A stretch of DNA of 64,000 nucleotides. It comes from JACMLD01 sp039919885 (GTDB taxonomy: Bacteria; Bacteroidota; Bacteroidia; Chitinophagales; Chitinophagaceae). Below are positions 54,069 through 61,839 of the stretch, one piece after another. The notes under the pieces are model-generated. The model was not told the DNA's origin, searched no databases, and saw nothing but the letters and a program-made list of their open reading frames with translations. The translations under genes and the position numbers were made by a program. The stretch covers positions 1-64,000 of the forward strand of contig JBDSEV010000058.1 in NCBI GenBank assembly GCA_039919885.1, read 5' to 3'. The stretch's first letter is position 1. Each line of letters starts with the position of its first letter.

Positions 54069-54273
54069 GTTTGCGTGTCCCGGTCTTATTACTTACAACC
54101 CAATACTCAAAACGTACGTGGCAAAGCTATTTTGCGTGGCTGTACTGTAACTACAACTTAAAAAGTTTGTGAGGAATTTGTTTGCGTATCCCGGACTTAA
54201 TACTTACAACTTGATGGCAAATCTGTTTGTGCGTAACAAGACTTAATACTCCCCGCTTAATACTTACTACCTT
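54069..54273. repeat. Three imperfect direct repeats
   Basis: A 31-base unit beginning GTTTGCGTRTCCCGG occurs at 54069-54099 and 54180-54210 with three mismatches; a third diverged version lies at 54225-54273 with the TTAATACTTAC core twice. The copies fill the space between the lipoprotein gene and yidD, which converge here. No open frame or terminator is evident inside. Confidence 0.75.
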
Positions 54274-54502
54274 ATGGCACGGGATCAAACCCATGGCCTC
54301 CCCAGGGATGGCAGCGGCCGATTCTCTTGATGGTTAACCAAAACCCTTTAAACACACCGTATTTTTTAAAGGCTTCCAATGAATAGTTGGAACAGGTTGG
54401 CGTGAACCTGCACTTGGGCCCCAGGATCGGCGAAATAATCCACTGGTATATTTTTATCAATGCTATAAAAGGAAAGCTAAGTATCCGCAGTACTGTTTTC
54501 AT
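54272..54502 (-). CDS. yidD: Membrane protein insertion efficiency factor YidD
   Basis: A 76-residue membrane-associated protein that helps YidC insert proteins. The family core is complete: ILGPKCRFTPTCSNYSLEAF and GFWLTIKRIGRCHPWGGHGFDPVP, with three conserved cysteines. Start at ATG 54502, which overlaps rnpA by 26 bp; an in-frame TTG two codons upstream is less likely. yidC itself is not in the window. Confidence 0.93.
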   Translation of the reverse strand: MKTVLRILSFPFIALIKIYQWIISPILGPKCRFTPTCSNYSLEAFKKYGVFKGFWLTIKRIGRCHPWGGHGFDPVP

Positions 54503-54890
54503 CGGCAATGGTTATCAGCTTTTGTAATATGAGTGCCATCTTTTCTTTAACAACGGCAAAGGCAGGTAGTTCTTTGCCCGTATAAATTAAAAACACAGAC
54601 AGGCTGCGGGGATGCGCGTTCATCCTTTGATCAAGCGTCACTTTCTGCAACCGGTACGCTTCGCGGGTAATGCGTTTTATCCGGTTGCGGTCAACCGCTT
54701 TCTTAAAATTGCGGGTGCTTACGCCAACACCGCACTGCAATTTATTCTTTTGTTCCTCGCCCTCTTTTTTTTCCAGCAGGTAAAACACTCGATAGGGAAA
54801 CAACCCAAATCGCTGACCGGTACTGAAAAGTTGCTCTATCAGCTTCCGGCTTTTCAACCGCTCATTTTTTCCAAGTGTAAATTGCTTCAT
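54477..54890 (-). CDS. rnpA: Ribonuclease P protein component
   Basis: A 137-residue basic protein binding the RNase P RNA for tRNA 5' maturation. The signature RNRIKRITREAYR is near residues 70-82, preceded by CGVGVSTRNFKKAVD. It begins 243 bases after rpmH, with the rpmH terminator in between, so rpmH and rnpA are probably not one transcript here. Overlaps yidD at its 3' end. Confidence 0.94.
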   Translation of the reverse strand: MKQFTLGKNERLKSRKLIEQLFSTGQRFGLFPYRVFYLLEKKEGEEQKNKLQCGVGVSTRNFKKAVDRNRIKRITREAYRLQKVTLDQRMNAHPRSLSVFLIYTGKELPAFAVVKEKMALILQKLITIADENSTADT

Positions 54891-55060
54891 TTTTTGGTTT
54901 GAACCAGGCTAACACACGGTATAGGACGACTTCAACAATGCTTTCCCTGCAGTAACAATGCTGTGCAGCTTGCGTATTCCTGAATGAATGGCCGAACTGC
55001 CTGCACATGCTCCCACACAACATGTTGCGGCGATGCTGTTACCCTGCTACGTGGTTTAAA

Positions 55061-55094
55061 AACAAAAATAGCCCCGAATTTTCTTCGGGGCTAT
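55061..55094 (-). terminator. Terminator of rpmH
   Basis: Perfect 11-bp stem ATAGCCCCGAA/TTCGGGGCTAT with a 5-nt loop and, on the minus strand, a T-rich tail. It separates rpmH from rnpA. 40 bases after the rpmH stop codon. Confidence 0.88.
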
Positions 55095-55133
55095 AACTAT
55101 TTGCGGACACCTGTTTAAAGGCGTAAGATTATA

Positions 55134-55289
55134 TTACTTTAATCCTTTCTCGTCAGAAACGGTTAGCTTATGACGTCCCTTTGCACGGCGGCTGGCCAAT
55201 ACTTTACGACCATTGAATGTCTGCATGCGTTTGCGGAAACCATGTACAGTTTTACGACGGCGCTTATGGGGTTGAAATGTCTGTTTCAT
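55134..55289 (-). CDS. rpmH: 50S ribosomal protein L34
   Basis: A 51-residue, very basic ribosomal protein with the invariant pattern MKQTFQPHKRRRKTVHGFRK, then RMQTFNGRKVLASRRAKGRHKLTVS. The N-terminus MKQTFQP is the Bacteroidota form of MKRTFQP. Preceded by a long leader of about 100 nt and a consensus promoter, and followed by a strong terminator before rnpA. Confidence 0.97.
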   Translation of the reverse strand: MKQTFQPHKRRRKTVHGFRKRMQTFNGRKVLASRRAKGRHKLTVSDEKGLK

Positions 55290-55611
55290 TTTTAAATTCT
55301 TTTTTTTCCTTTTTTTGAAATGAGCCTGTGAGAAGCAGGCAAAGTTTCTGTCTCACAACAGGTCACCACACCCGTTGTTTGTGAAAGGACGGCAAAGGTA
55401 AGGGTTTGGTGCCAGAAGAACGAAGGCTGGAAGTGTATTTTTTTTGAAACGGTCCGCTGAAGAACCACCATGGCCGCACTTGCGGAACTACAGGTGAGCC
55501 CGGGACACGTCCCTATCGTGCCCGCCTTATGGAAGGTGGAATAAGAATCCTGGTCACCAAAGCGAGAACGCAGCCATTGCTAAAGCCCTCTATCAGGCCG
55601 AAAGCCATCCA
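55290..55611. other. Intergenic region with the rpmH leader
   Basis: 322 bases upstream of rpmH, down to the murI stop codon. The rpmH promoter and its leader occupy 55290-55420; between 55421 and 55611 I see no gene or clear terminator for murI. Confidence 0.6.
55393..55420 (-). promoter_or_regulatory. Promoter of rpmH
   Basis: Minus strand TTC (55418-55420), 17 nt, TACCTTTG (55393-55400), exact at the -7 box. It gives a leader of roughly 100 nt that can fold as TGTGAGA/TCTCACA (55327-55357) or, alternatively, GCCTG/CAGGC. Confidence 0.5.
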
Positions 55612-56451
55612 TCAGGCCAGCGCCGTTTCCAAATTAAGGTGTGCCGACTGTACAGGCTGGCCGTAAAAAATAGCCGCGTGGTTGTCGAAGTCGTCCGTAG
55701 AATCGGTTGTAAAGAAGGCCTGTCGCCCCTGTTTGCTGCAGGCTTGTGCTATTTCCGGGTGGCGTTGCAGGTAATCCGCGAGGCTATCAGCTACTATTTT
55801 ACCCTGGGTAAGCAACTGCACGCCCGCTGGTAAATGCCGCTCAATCTTATCCTTCAGCAGCGGGTAGTGCGTACAGGCCAGCAAGAGCGTGTCTATCTGG
55901 CCCGATTGCCGGAAAATATTGCTGAGGTGCTGGTCCACAAAATAATCAGCCCCCGGTTTATTGTATTCATTGGCTTCTATCAGCGGCACCCACATGGGGC
56001 ACGCTTCCTGGAAAACGGTAAGGGCCGGAAAGAATTTTGCTATTTCGATGGGGTAAGAACCAGATAAAACGGTACCGGTGGTTGCCAGCACGCCCACCTG
56101 GCCGGTTTTTGTATAACGACCAATTATCTCCGTTGTAGGCCGGATGACTCCAAGCACCCTTTTACCCGGCGCTAATGCAGGCAAATCCTTTTGCTGTATG
56201 CTGCGGAGTGCTTTGGCAGAGGCGGTGTTGCAGGCCAGTATCACCAGCGGACAGCCCTGCTTAAAAAACCACTGCACGCATTCCAGGGTATACCGGTAAA
56301 CAGTTTCAAACGACCGGCTGCCATACGGCGCACGGGCATTGTCTCCCAGGTACAGGTAGTCATAATCCGGCAATTTTGCCTTAAGGTCTTTCAGGACAGT
56401 TAACCCGCCGTAGCCGGAATCAAAAACGCCTATGGGATGTGCGTGCTGCAT
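55612..56451 (-). CDS. murI: Glutamate racemase
   Basis: A 279-residue cytoplasmic enzyme making D-glutamate for peptidoglycan. The two catalytic cysteines are Cys74 in VILACNTASAKAL and Cys near 187 in LLACTHYPLLKD; Asp11 is in VFDSGYGGLTVL. Start at MQHAHPIGVF, which lies 3 nt after a perfect -7 box, predicting a leaderless mRNA. It follows the two ompH genes but is separated from them by a terminator. Confidence 0.95.
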   Translation of the reverse strand: MQHAHPIGVFDSGYGGLTVLKDLKAKLPDYDYLYLGDNARAPYGSRSFETVYRYTLECVQWFFKQGCPLVILACNTASAKALRSIQQKDLPALAPGKRVLGVIRPTTEIIGRYTKTGQVGVLATTGTVLSGSYPIEIAKFFPALTVFQEACPMWVPLIEANEYNKPGADYFVDQHLSNIFRQSGQIDTLLLACTHYPLLKDKIERHLPAGVQLLTQGKIVADSLADYLQRHPEIAQACSKQGRQAFFTTDSTDDFDNHAAIFYGQPVQSAHLNLETALA

Positions 56452-56454
56452 ACA

Positions 56455-56462
56455 CAAAAATA
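56455..56462 (-). promoter_or_regulatory. -7 box of murI, 3 nt from the ATG
   Basis: TATTTTTG on the minus strand with TGT before the ATG. A TTG lies 16 nt upstream. It overlaps the tail of the terminator of the preceding ompH gene. Confidence 0.5.
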
Positions 56463-56496
56463 AAAACGCCAGGCTTAGCAACCTGACGTTTTTTTA
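56462..56496 (-). terminator. Terminator after the second ompH gene
   Basis: Minus-strand stem ACGTCAGG/CCTGGCGT with one G-U pair and a 7-nt loop, then T-run. The same bases on the plus strand would contain a C-A mismatch, so the minus orientation is favoured. Confidence 0.6.
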
Positions 56497-56521
56497 TTGA
56501 ATCAATATTTTATTTTTATCC

Positions 56522-57028
56522 TTATTTCAACCCCAGTTTCTTTTTAACAAGGGGGGCCAAATCTTCAGATGGCGGAGAAACCAGCAATGCTTCTTTTACG
56601 AATACATAGGTGTAACCGTTTTCTTTTGCTACCGCTTGTACTGCATCAAGCGCTTTTTTCTGAATAGGGGTAGAATATTCTTCCTGTTTCTTTTGCAATT
56701 CCTGCTGAATGCGCTGTTCTTCACCCTGCATAGCCTGTACCTGGTCCTGTAAAGTTTTCCTTTTTACTTCTTTCACAGAAGTTGTATACGAAGATGAATC
56801 TTTATAAAACTTTGCCACTGCGTCATCAAACGCAGCCTGTTTGTCCTGGGCACTCTGGTACAAAGCATCGCGGAACTGCTGCAAAGCCGTATCGGCTTTC
56901 TTTGCTTCAGGCATCGCCATAATGATTTCACTGAGCGCAATGTGTCCAATTTTGTTTTGCGCCTGGGCACGGTTTCCTGCTGCAAATAAAACAGTTGCCA
57001 GGAATACTAATGTAAAAGCCTTTTTCAT
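56522..57028 (-). CDS. OmpH/Skp-family periplasmic chaperone (second copy)
   Basis: A 168-residue periplasmic protein: signal peptide (1-23, ending NRAQAQ), then a long helical, charged coiled-coil (DALYQSAQDKQAAFDDAVAKF, RKTLQDQVQAMQGEEQRIQQELQKKQEEY) and the C-terminal VKEALLVSPPSEDLAPLV. Skp chaperones hold unfolded outer membrane proteins on their way to BamA. It is 141 bases after a second ompH copy and is followed by a terminator. Confidence 0.9.
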   Translation of the reverse strand: MKKAFTLVFLATVLFAAGNRAQAQNKIGHIALSEIIMAMPEAKKADTALQQFRDALYQSAQDKQAAFDDAVAKFYKDSSSYTTSVKEVKRKTLQDQVQAMQGEEQRIQQELQKKQEEYSTPIQKKALDAVQAVAKENGYTYVFVKEALLVSPPSEDLAPLVKKKLGLK

Positions 57029-57169
57029 TGTAGTAGTTGTTTTTAGTATACTTATAAAACCCTTTAAGCGTGGTCTTATTTATAGTTGTTTTTATTAATG
57101 AATACGTTGTTTATAGTCCGATGCTTTTGGTAATATTTAACAGCTTTCCGTAAAGCGTGGCTGTACAAT

Positions 57170-57682
57170 TTATTTTACCCCCAGTTCCTTCAGTACATCC
57201 TCACTTCTGTCTAATTTTGGGTCGGCAAATATAACAGTAATTCCTTCACTTTTATCCAAAATAAAATCGTATTGTTTTGCCACCGCAATTTTCTGAATTG
57301 CGTTGTAGACCTTATCCTGCACCGGCTTTACCAGCTCCTGCCTTTTCTTGAATAAATCGCCCTCAAATCCAAACCTGCGGCGCTGCAGTTCACGCGTTTC
57401 CTTTTCCTTTACAAAAATTTCGTCTTCTCGTTTTTTCTTTAACACATCGCTCAGCATCACCTGCTCGGCTTCAAAATCTTTGTATAGCTTATCTAATTCG
57501 GCTTGCCTGGCTTCAATTTCCTTCTGCCATACTTCACTTTGCTGATCCAATTTTTTTTGCGCGTCTTTGTAATCCGGCATTTTGTCCAGGATATACTTGC
57601 TGTCTACCACCGCATAGCGTTGCGCATTGCCAAGCATTGCAAAAACAACAAGACTGCAGGCTAAAAGGAAAAGTCTTTTCAT
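57170..57682 (-). CDS. OmpH/Skp-family periplasmic chaperone (first copy)
   Basis: A 170-residue protein with a signal peptide (1-20, ending GNAQ), the AVVDSKYILDKMPDYKDAQK start typical of OmpH and a long coiled-coil middle (QSEVWQKEIEARQAELDKLYKDFEAEQ). It lies 71 bases after bamA. With the next gene it forms a tandem skp pair beside bamA, a usual arrangement in Bacteroidota. The two copies are clearly diverged in sequence. Confidence 0.92.
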   Translation of the reverse strand: MKRLFLLACSLVVFAMLGNAQRYAVVDSKYILDKMPDYKDAQKKLDQQSEVWQKEIEARQAELDKLYKDFEAEQVMLSDVLKKKREDEIFVKEKETRELQRRRFGFEGDLFKKRQELVKPVQDKVYNAIQKIAVAKQYDFILDKSEGITVIFADPKLDRSEDVLKELGVK

Positions 57683-57753
57683 ACCATTTATTTTTAATTA
57701 AACTCCGGGTTACGCTTTGCTTGCCGCCAGCGCACTGCCTGTATTATACTAAT

Positions 57754-60576
57754 TTATTCTGGTTCAAACCCGAGCAGGAAGGTGAATTTGGCGGCACCTT
57801 TCAATCCTACACCCGGCTGCAACCTGTCTAACCCTACCCCATAATCGAAGCCCAGCAAACCAAACATCGGTAAAAAGAAGCGCATCCCCAAACCGGCACT
57901 TCTGCGCAGCCTGAACGGGTTGTAATCTTTGTAATTGTACCAGCCATTGGCGGCTTCAAAAAATGCTAGACCGTAGATGGTACTGCTTGGGTTGGTACTA
58001 AACGGATACCTTAACTCAAGCACATATTTATTAAACAAGGTAAAAAACTGGCTGGTGCTGTTTTGATCAGGATTAATGCGGGGATCCGAATTGGTATAGA
58101 TTGGATAACCGCGTTGGGAAATGATATCATACCCCAGGATGCCATAGTTGTTGGACAGCCCGGCATCACCCAGCTGGAAACGCTCAAACGGTGAGTAATC
58201 CAGTTTGCTGTTGTACCGGCCCATAAATCCGAATTTGGCGGCAGCCTTCAGCACAAATTGTTTGTTGCGGTCCTCGCCCATGGCGCGGCCCAGCGGCACA
58301 TACCATTCGCCGTTAAAACGCCATTTATGAAATTCCACAAACTTGTAAGGGTTGGCGGAAGTAGCGAGGCCCTTATCGAACAGCGAGTAAGGCGGCGTAA
58401 ACTGGCCACTTACCGTAAATGCTGAACCGGCAGTGGGGAACATCGGTTGGTTAACCGATGAACGAGACAACGAAACCTTGATACTGATGTTATTTGATTT
58501 ACCGTTGCTCAGGTTAGTACCATCGCTCAGTCGAAAGAATCCAGGATAGTTTCTTAAATTATACTGTGTGTAATTTAACTGGTAGACCAGCGTAAAAAAG
58601 TCATCCGGCCATTTTAATTGCTTGCCCAACGCTACAGAGAAACTAAGTGATTTCAGGAAAGAGGTATCACCCGCGGCTTTGCTGTAGGTACCGGTAGCGT
58701 AATCGTAAGAATTTGAATACTTGGTACTCGCAGCGCTCAGCGTTAAAGAATTTCGTTTTTTACCCCCCAGCCACGGTTCTGTAAACGAGGCATTGTACGA
58801 ACGGAATGCCCTGCCGTTGCTCTGCACGCGTACGCTCAGCTTTTGTCCGTCGCCGGTAGGTAACGGGTCCCAGGCAGATTTGCGAAATATATTCCTGATA
58901 GAAAAGTTATTGAAAGTAACCCCCAACGTACCGGTAAGACCGATACCACCGCCCCAGCCTGCACTAAGCTCCAGCTGATCGCTTGATTTTTCTTCAACGC
59001 CCCAGTTGATGTCAACCGTACCGTCTTCCTGGTTAGGTACAATATTGGGATTTATTTTTTCCTGGTTGAAATAACCAAGCTGTGCAATTTCACGATTGGT
59101 ACGTATCACATCACTCCTGCTGAATTTTTCGCCTGGTACCGTGCGCAGCTCGCGACGGATAACATACTCTTTTGTTTTCTCGTTACCGCTGATGGTTACA
59201 TTTTTAATGGTTGCCTGCGGACCTTCCACAATGCGGATTTCATGATCAATGGTATCATTGTATACGGCAGTTTCCACCGGGTCTGCCCGGAAAAACAGGT
59301 AGCCATCATCCTGGTACAAACCACTGATATCACCGCCTTCCGGTGTAAGCTGTTTGCCCACGCGCCGGTTAAGTGTTTCCAGGTTGTACACATCGCCTTT
59401 CTTAATACCAAGGATGGTATTGAGGACAGAATCAGGGTATTTTGTATTGCCCTTCCACCGCATATTACCGAAGTAATATTTATGTCCTTCCTGTACTTTA
59501 ATGTCTACGTTGAGGTTGCCTTTTTTATTGTAATACTGGGTGTCGGCCTCTATGATGGCGTCGCGGTAACCGAGTGAGTTGTAATATTCCAGCAATTTAG
59601 CTTTGTCTTCCGCATATTTTTTATCGCTGAATTTGGCAGAGGAAAGTTTAAACCTGAAATAGGGATCAATAAAATCCATTGTTTTGGTGGGAGAAAGAAA
59701 GCCCCATCCTTTTACGTATTCATTGAACGTAACGCGCTTGTTGGTACCATACACGCTTTTATCATCGCTGGGGTAAATACTCATGCGCATGGCTTCCTTG
59801 GTACCTTTCAATTGTTTTTTTAGTTTCCCTTCAGACACCGTTTCGTTACCAAAAATATTTACCTGGTTAATGCGTACCTTATTCCCCTTGGTGATATAAA
59901 AAGTAAGGTTAACTGAATTGCTTACATTGGCATCTTTTTTTTCCTCAATCCTTACTGCTGCGCTTTTGAAACCTTTTTCTGTAAAATACTTTTCAATGTT
60001 TTCTACTGCGGTCAGCTTGGTGTTTTCTGTAACCACGCGCCCTTTCACCAGGCCAGACTTGGTTCTAAGATCTTCTTCCTGTCCTTTTTTAATACCCTTG
60101 AAAGAAAAGGTGCCAAGACGCGGCCGCTCTACCACGTTTATTTCTATAAAAATATCTTTGCCATCAATTTTTGTAAAATATATCTGTATGTTGGCAAAAA
60201 GTTTTTGTTCCCATAGCTTCTGAATAGCATGACTAAAATTATCGCCGCCCGGGTATACAATTTTATCACCCACATTTAAACCGGAAATAGAAGTCAGCAA
60301 CGATTGGTCATATGCTTTGGTGCCGGTAAAAACAATGCCGGCGAGATTGTATTCTTTGGGTGTTTTTGATTGGGGTATTGCCAGCAGATCGGGGTCTATC
60401 GACACAGGTTTAGACGTATCCGCTCCCTGCGCCACGATAGGCTTAGACGTATCTGTTTTTTGTGCAAGTACAGGTTTAGACGTATCCGTTTCTTGTGCCA
60501 GTACTGAAGCTGAAGAAAAAACAAAAAATAGTAAGCAGTGTACTAAGCGTAATGATTTTGGCATCCAGTCTTGCAT
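57754..60576 (-). CDS. bamA: Outer membrane protein assembly factor BamA
   Basis: A 940-residue Omp85-type insertase: signal peptide (about 1-28), a repeat-bearing linker (residues 31-60) and POTRA domains across about 70-490 (YNLAGIVFTGTKAYD, NKVRINQVNIFGNETVSEG, IKNVTISGNEKTKEYVIRREL), then the 16-stranded barrel to the C-terminal FEPE. It folds beta-barrel proteins into the outer membrane. The linker carries three 11-residue tandem units (see the repeat entry). The next genes are two skp chaperones. An ATG 4 codons downstream is an alternative start. Confidence 0.95.
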   Translation of the reverse strand: MQDWMPKSLRLVHCLLFFVFSSASVLAQETDTSKPVLAQKTDTSKPIVAQGADTSKPVSIDPDLLAIPQSKTPKEYNLAGIVFTGTKAYDQSLLTSISGLNVGDKIVYPGGDNFSHAIQKLWEQKLFANIQIYFTKIDGKDIFIEINVVERPRLGTFSFKGIKKGQEEDLRTKSGLVKGRVVTENTKLTAVENIEKYFTEKGFKSAAVRIEEKKDANVSNSVNLTFYITKGNKVRINQVNIFGNETVSEGKLKKQLKGTKEAMRMSIYPSDDKSVYGTNKRVTFNEYVKGWGFLSPTKTMDFIDPYFRFKLSSAKFSDKKYAEDKAKLLEYYNSLGYRDAIIEADTQYYNKKGNLNVDIKVQEGHKYYFGNMRWKGNTKYPDSVLNTILGIKKGDVYNLETLNRRVGKQLTPEGGDISGLYQDDGYLFFRADPVETAVYNDTIDHEIRIVEGPQATIKNVTISGNEKTKEYVIRRELRTVPGEKFSRSDVIRTNREIAQLGYFNQEKINPNIVPNQEDGTVDINWGVEEKSSDQLELSAGWGGGIGLTGTLGVTFNNFSIRNIFRKSAWDPLPTGDGQKLSVRVQSNGRAFRSYNASFTEPWLGGKKRNSLTLSAASTKYSNSYDYATGTYSKAAGDTSFLKSLSFSVALGKQLKWPDDFFTLVYQLNYTQYNLRNYPGFFRLSDGTNLSNGKSNNISIKVSLSRSSVNQPMFPTAGSAFTVSGQFTPPYSLFDKGLATSANPYKFVEFHKWRFNGEWYVPLGRAMGEDRNKQFVLKAAAKFGFMGRYNSKLDYSPFERFQLGDAGLSNNYGILGYDIISQRGYPIYTNSDPRINPDQNSTSQFFTLFNKYVLELRYPFSTNPSSTIYGLAFFEAANGWYNYKDYNPFRLRRSAGLGMRFFLPMFGLLGFDYGVGLDRLQPGVGLKGAAKFTFLLGFEPE
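60404..60486 (-). repeat. Three tandem 33-bp repeats in the N-terminal linker of bamA
   Basis: The motif TTAGACGTATC recurs at 33-base intervals (ending at 60420, 60453 and 60486), encoding three copies of the unit DTSKP-V/I with AQ-x-T/A-D spacers. It lies between the signal peptide and the first POTRA domain. The unit is a multiple of three, so copy-number change would keep the frame. Confidence 0.88.
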
Positions 60577-60778
60577 TTTAAGAGATCGGCAAATTAAAGG
60601 GATTTATTAAAAGTCTTTGTTAAAACCGCACATCGTCCAGAACAATCCGCGTTTTCTTGTTCACACTACGCCGGTTTTCTGACGCTTTACGGTTGGCCTC
60701 CGGCATATTTGTACCAATACACGCCCGGGCGCGGGCTCCGTCGTCGGCAAGCGGCAACAGGCGGTATTATACTACCCA

Positions 60779-61540
60779 TCATCCGGCTGGTATTTCTGTT
60801 TTAACCTGCTGACTGGTTTTTCCAAACCGCCGTTCTCTTTTCTGAAAGTCAACGATGGCTTCGTATAATTTTTCTTTCCTGAAATCGGGCCACCGGACAT
60901 CTGTAAAATAGAGCTCAGCATAAGCCAGCTGGTACAATAAAAAATTACTAATCCGAAATTCTCCGCTGGTGCGTATCATCAGTTCCGGGTCAGGAAAATT
61001 ACTGGTGGTCAGGTATTGCTGCAAGGTATCCTGGTTAATTGTGGCAGGGTCAACCTTACCATCTTTCACGTCCAGCGCAATATTTTTTACTGCGTTCACT
61101 AATTCCCATCGGCTGCTATAACTCAGTGCCATCACCAGGTTCAGGCCCGTATTCCTGGACGTTAATTCCAGTGCTTCGTTCAGTTCCTGCTGCGCATAAT
61201 CCGGTAACATTTTCATGTCTCCGATAACGTGCAGTTTAATATTATTTTTATTGAGGGTTTCCACTTCTTTGCGGATGGTATCCACCAACAGTTCCATCAG
61301 GCCGGTCACCTCGTACTCGGGACGGTCCCAGTTTTCCGTACTAAAGGCATATAAAGTAAGGTAACCGATGCCCAGTTCCGCGCAACCTTCTACAATATTC
61401 CGTACGCTTTCTACTCCATGATAATGGCCGTACAACCGGTCTTGTCCCTGCTCCTGCGCCCAACGCCCGTTGCCATCCATAATGATGGCAATATGCTTTG
61501 GCAGGTTATTCAGGTCTATACTGGGTTTCAGCGAATCCAT
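60779..61540 (-). CDS. uppS: Undecaprenyl diphosphate synthase (cis-prenyltransferase)
   Basis: A 253-residue soluble enzyme making the C55 lipid carrier for peptidoglycan and O-antigen. It has IIMDGNGRWAQEQG (Asp22), HYHGVESVRNIVEGC, LTLYAFSTENWDRP and RTSGEFRISNFLLYQLAYAELYF. The 253-residue length is normal. A -7 box at 61561-61568 precedes it, and it is upstream of bamA in the same direction. Confidence 0.96.
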   Translation of the reverse strand: MDSLKPSIDLNNLPKHIAIIMDGNGRWAQEQGQDRLYGHYHGVESVRNIVEGCAELGIGYLTLYAFSTENWDRPEYEVTGLMELLVDTIRKEVETLNKNNIKLHVIGDMKMLPDYAQQELNEALELTSRNTGLNLVMALSYSSRWELVNAVKNIALDVKDGKVDPATINQDTLQQYLTTSNFPDPELMIRTSGEFRISNFLLYQLAYAELYFTDVRWPDFRKEKLYEAIVDFQKRERRFGKTSQQVKTEIPAG

Positions 61541-61560
61541 AACAGCTTATTTGAAGGCGG

Positions 61561-61568
61561 CAAATCTA
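61561..61568 (-). promoter_or_regulatory. -7 box of uppS
   Basis: TAGATTTG on the minus strand is an exact TAnnTTTG match ending 20 nt before the uppS ATG. No good -33 element. Confidence 0.4.
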
Positions 61569-61750
61569 CAAAAAACAATTGGCACGGAGGCATATAATAT
61601 TGGGATAGCGGTTAGCCGTTAGCGATGAGCGTTGGTTGTCTTATGCCAGCATTGTTACGCGCAGAAAATTATTATCGGTTGGAACATTCACCAACTATGG
61701 TGAAAAATCCTGGTTAACAGGAAAAGCTACTGGCCAATAATGGTTTTGGT

Positions 61751-61783
61751 AAAAAAAAGCGCAGCCCTAGCTGCGCTTTTTTA
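61751..61783 (-). terminator. Terminator between DUF6089 and uppS
   Basis: Perfect stem GCGCAGC/GCTGCGC, extended by A/T pairs, with a 4-nt loop and T-runs on both strands. On the minus strand it ends the DUF6089 transcript, 57 bases after its stop codon. Confidence 0.85.
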
Positions 61784-61839
61784 ATATGTTTTCGCCTGCT
61801 GTGTTACGAACAGCCGATAGCTAAAGTCCAATAGCTCAG

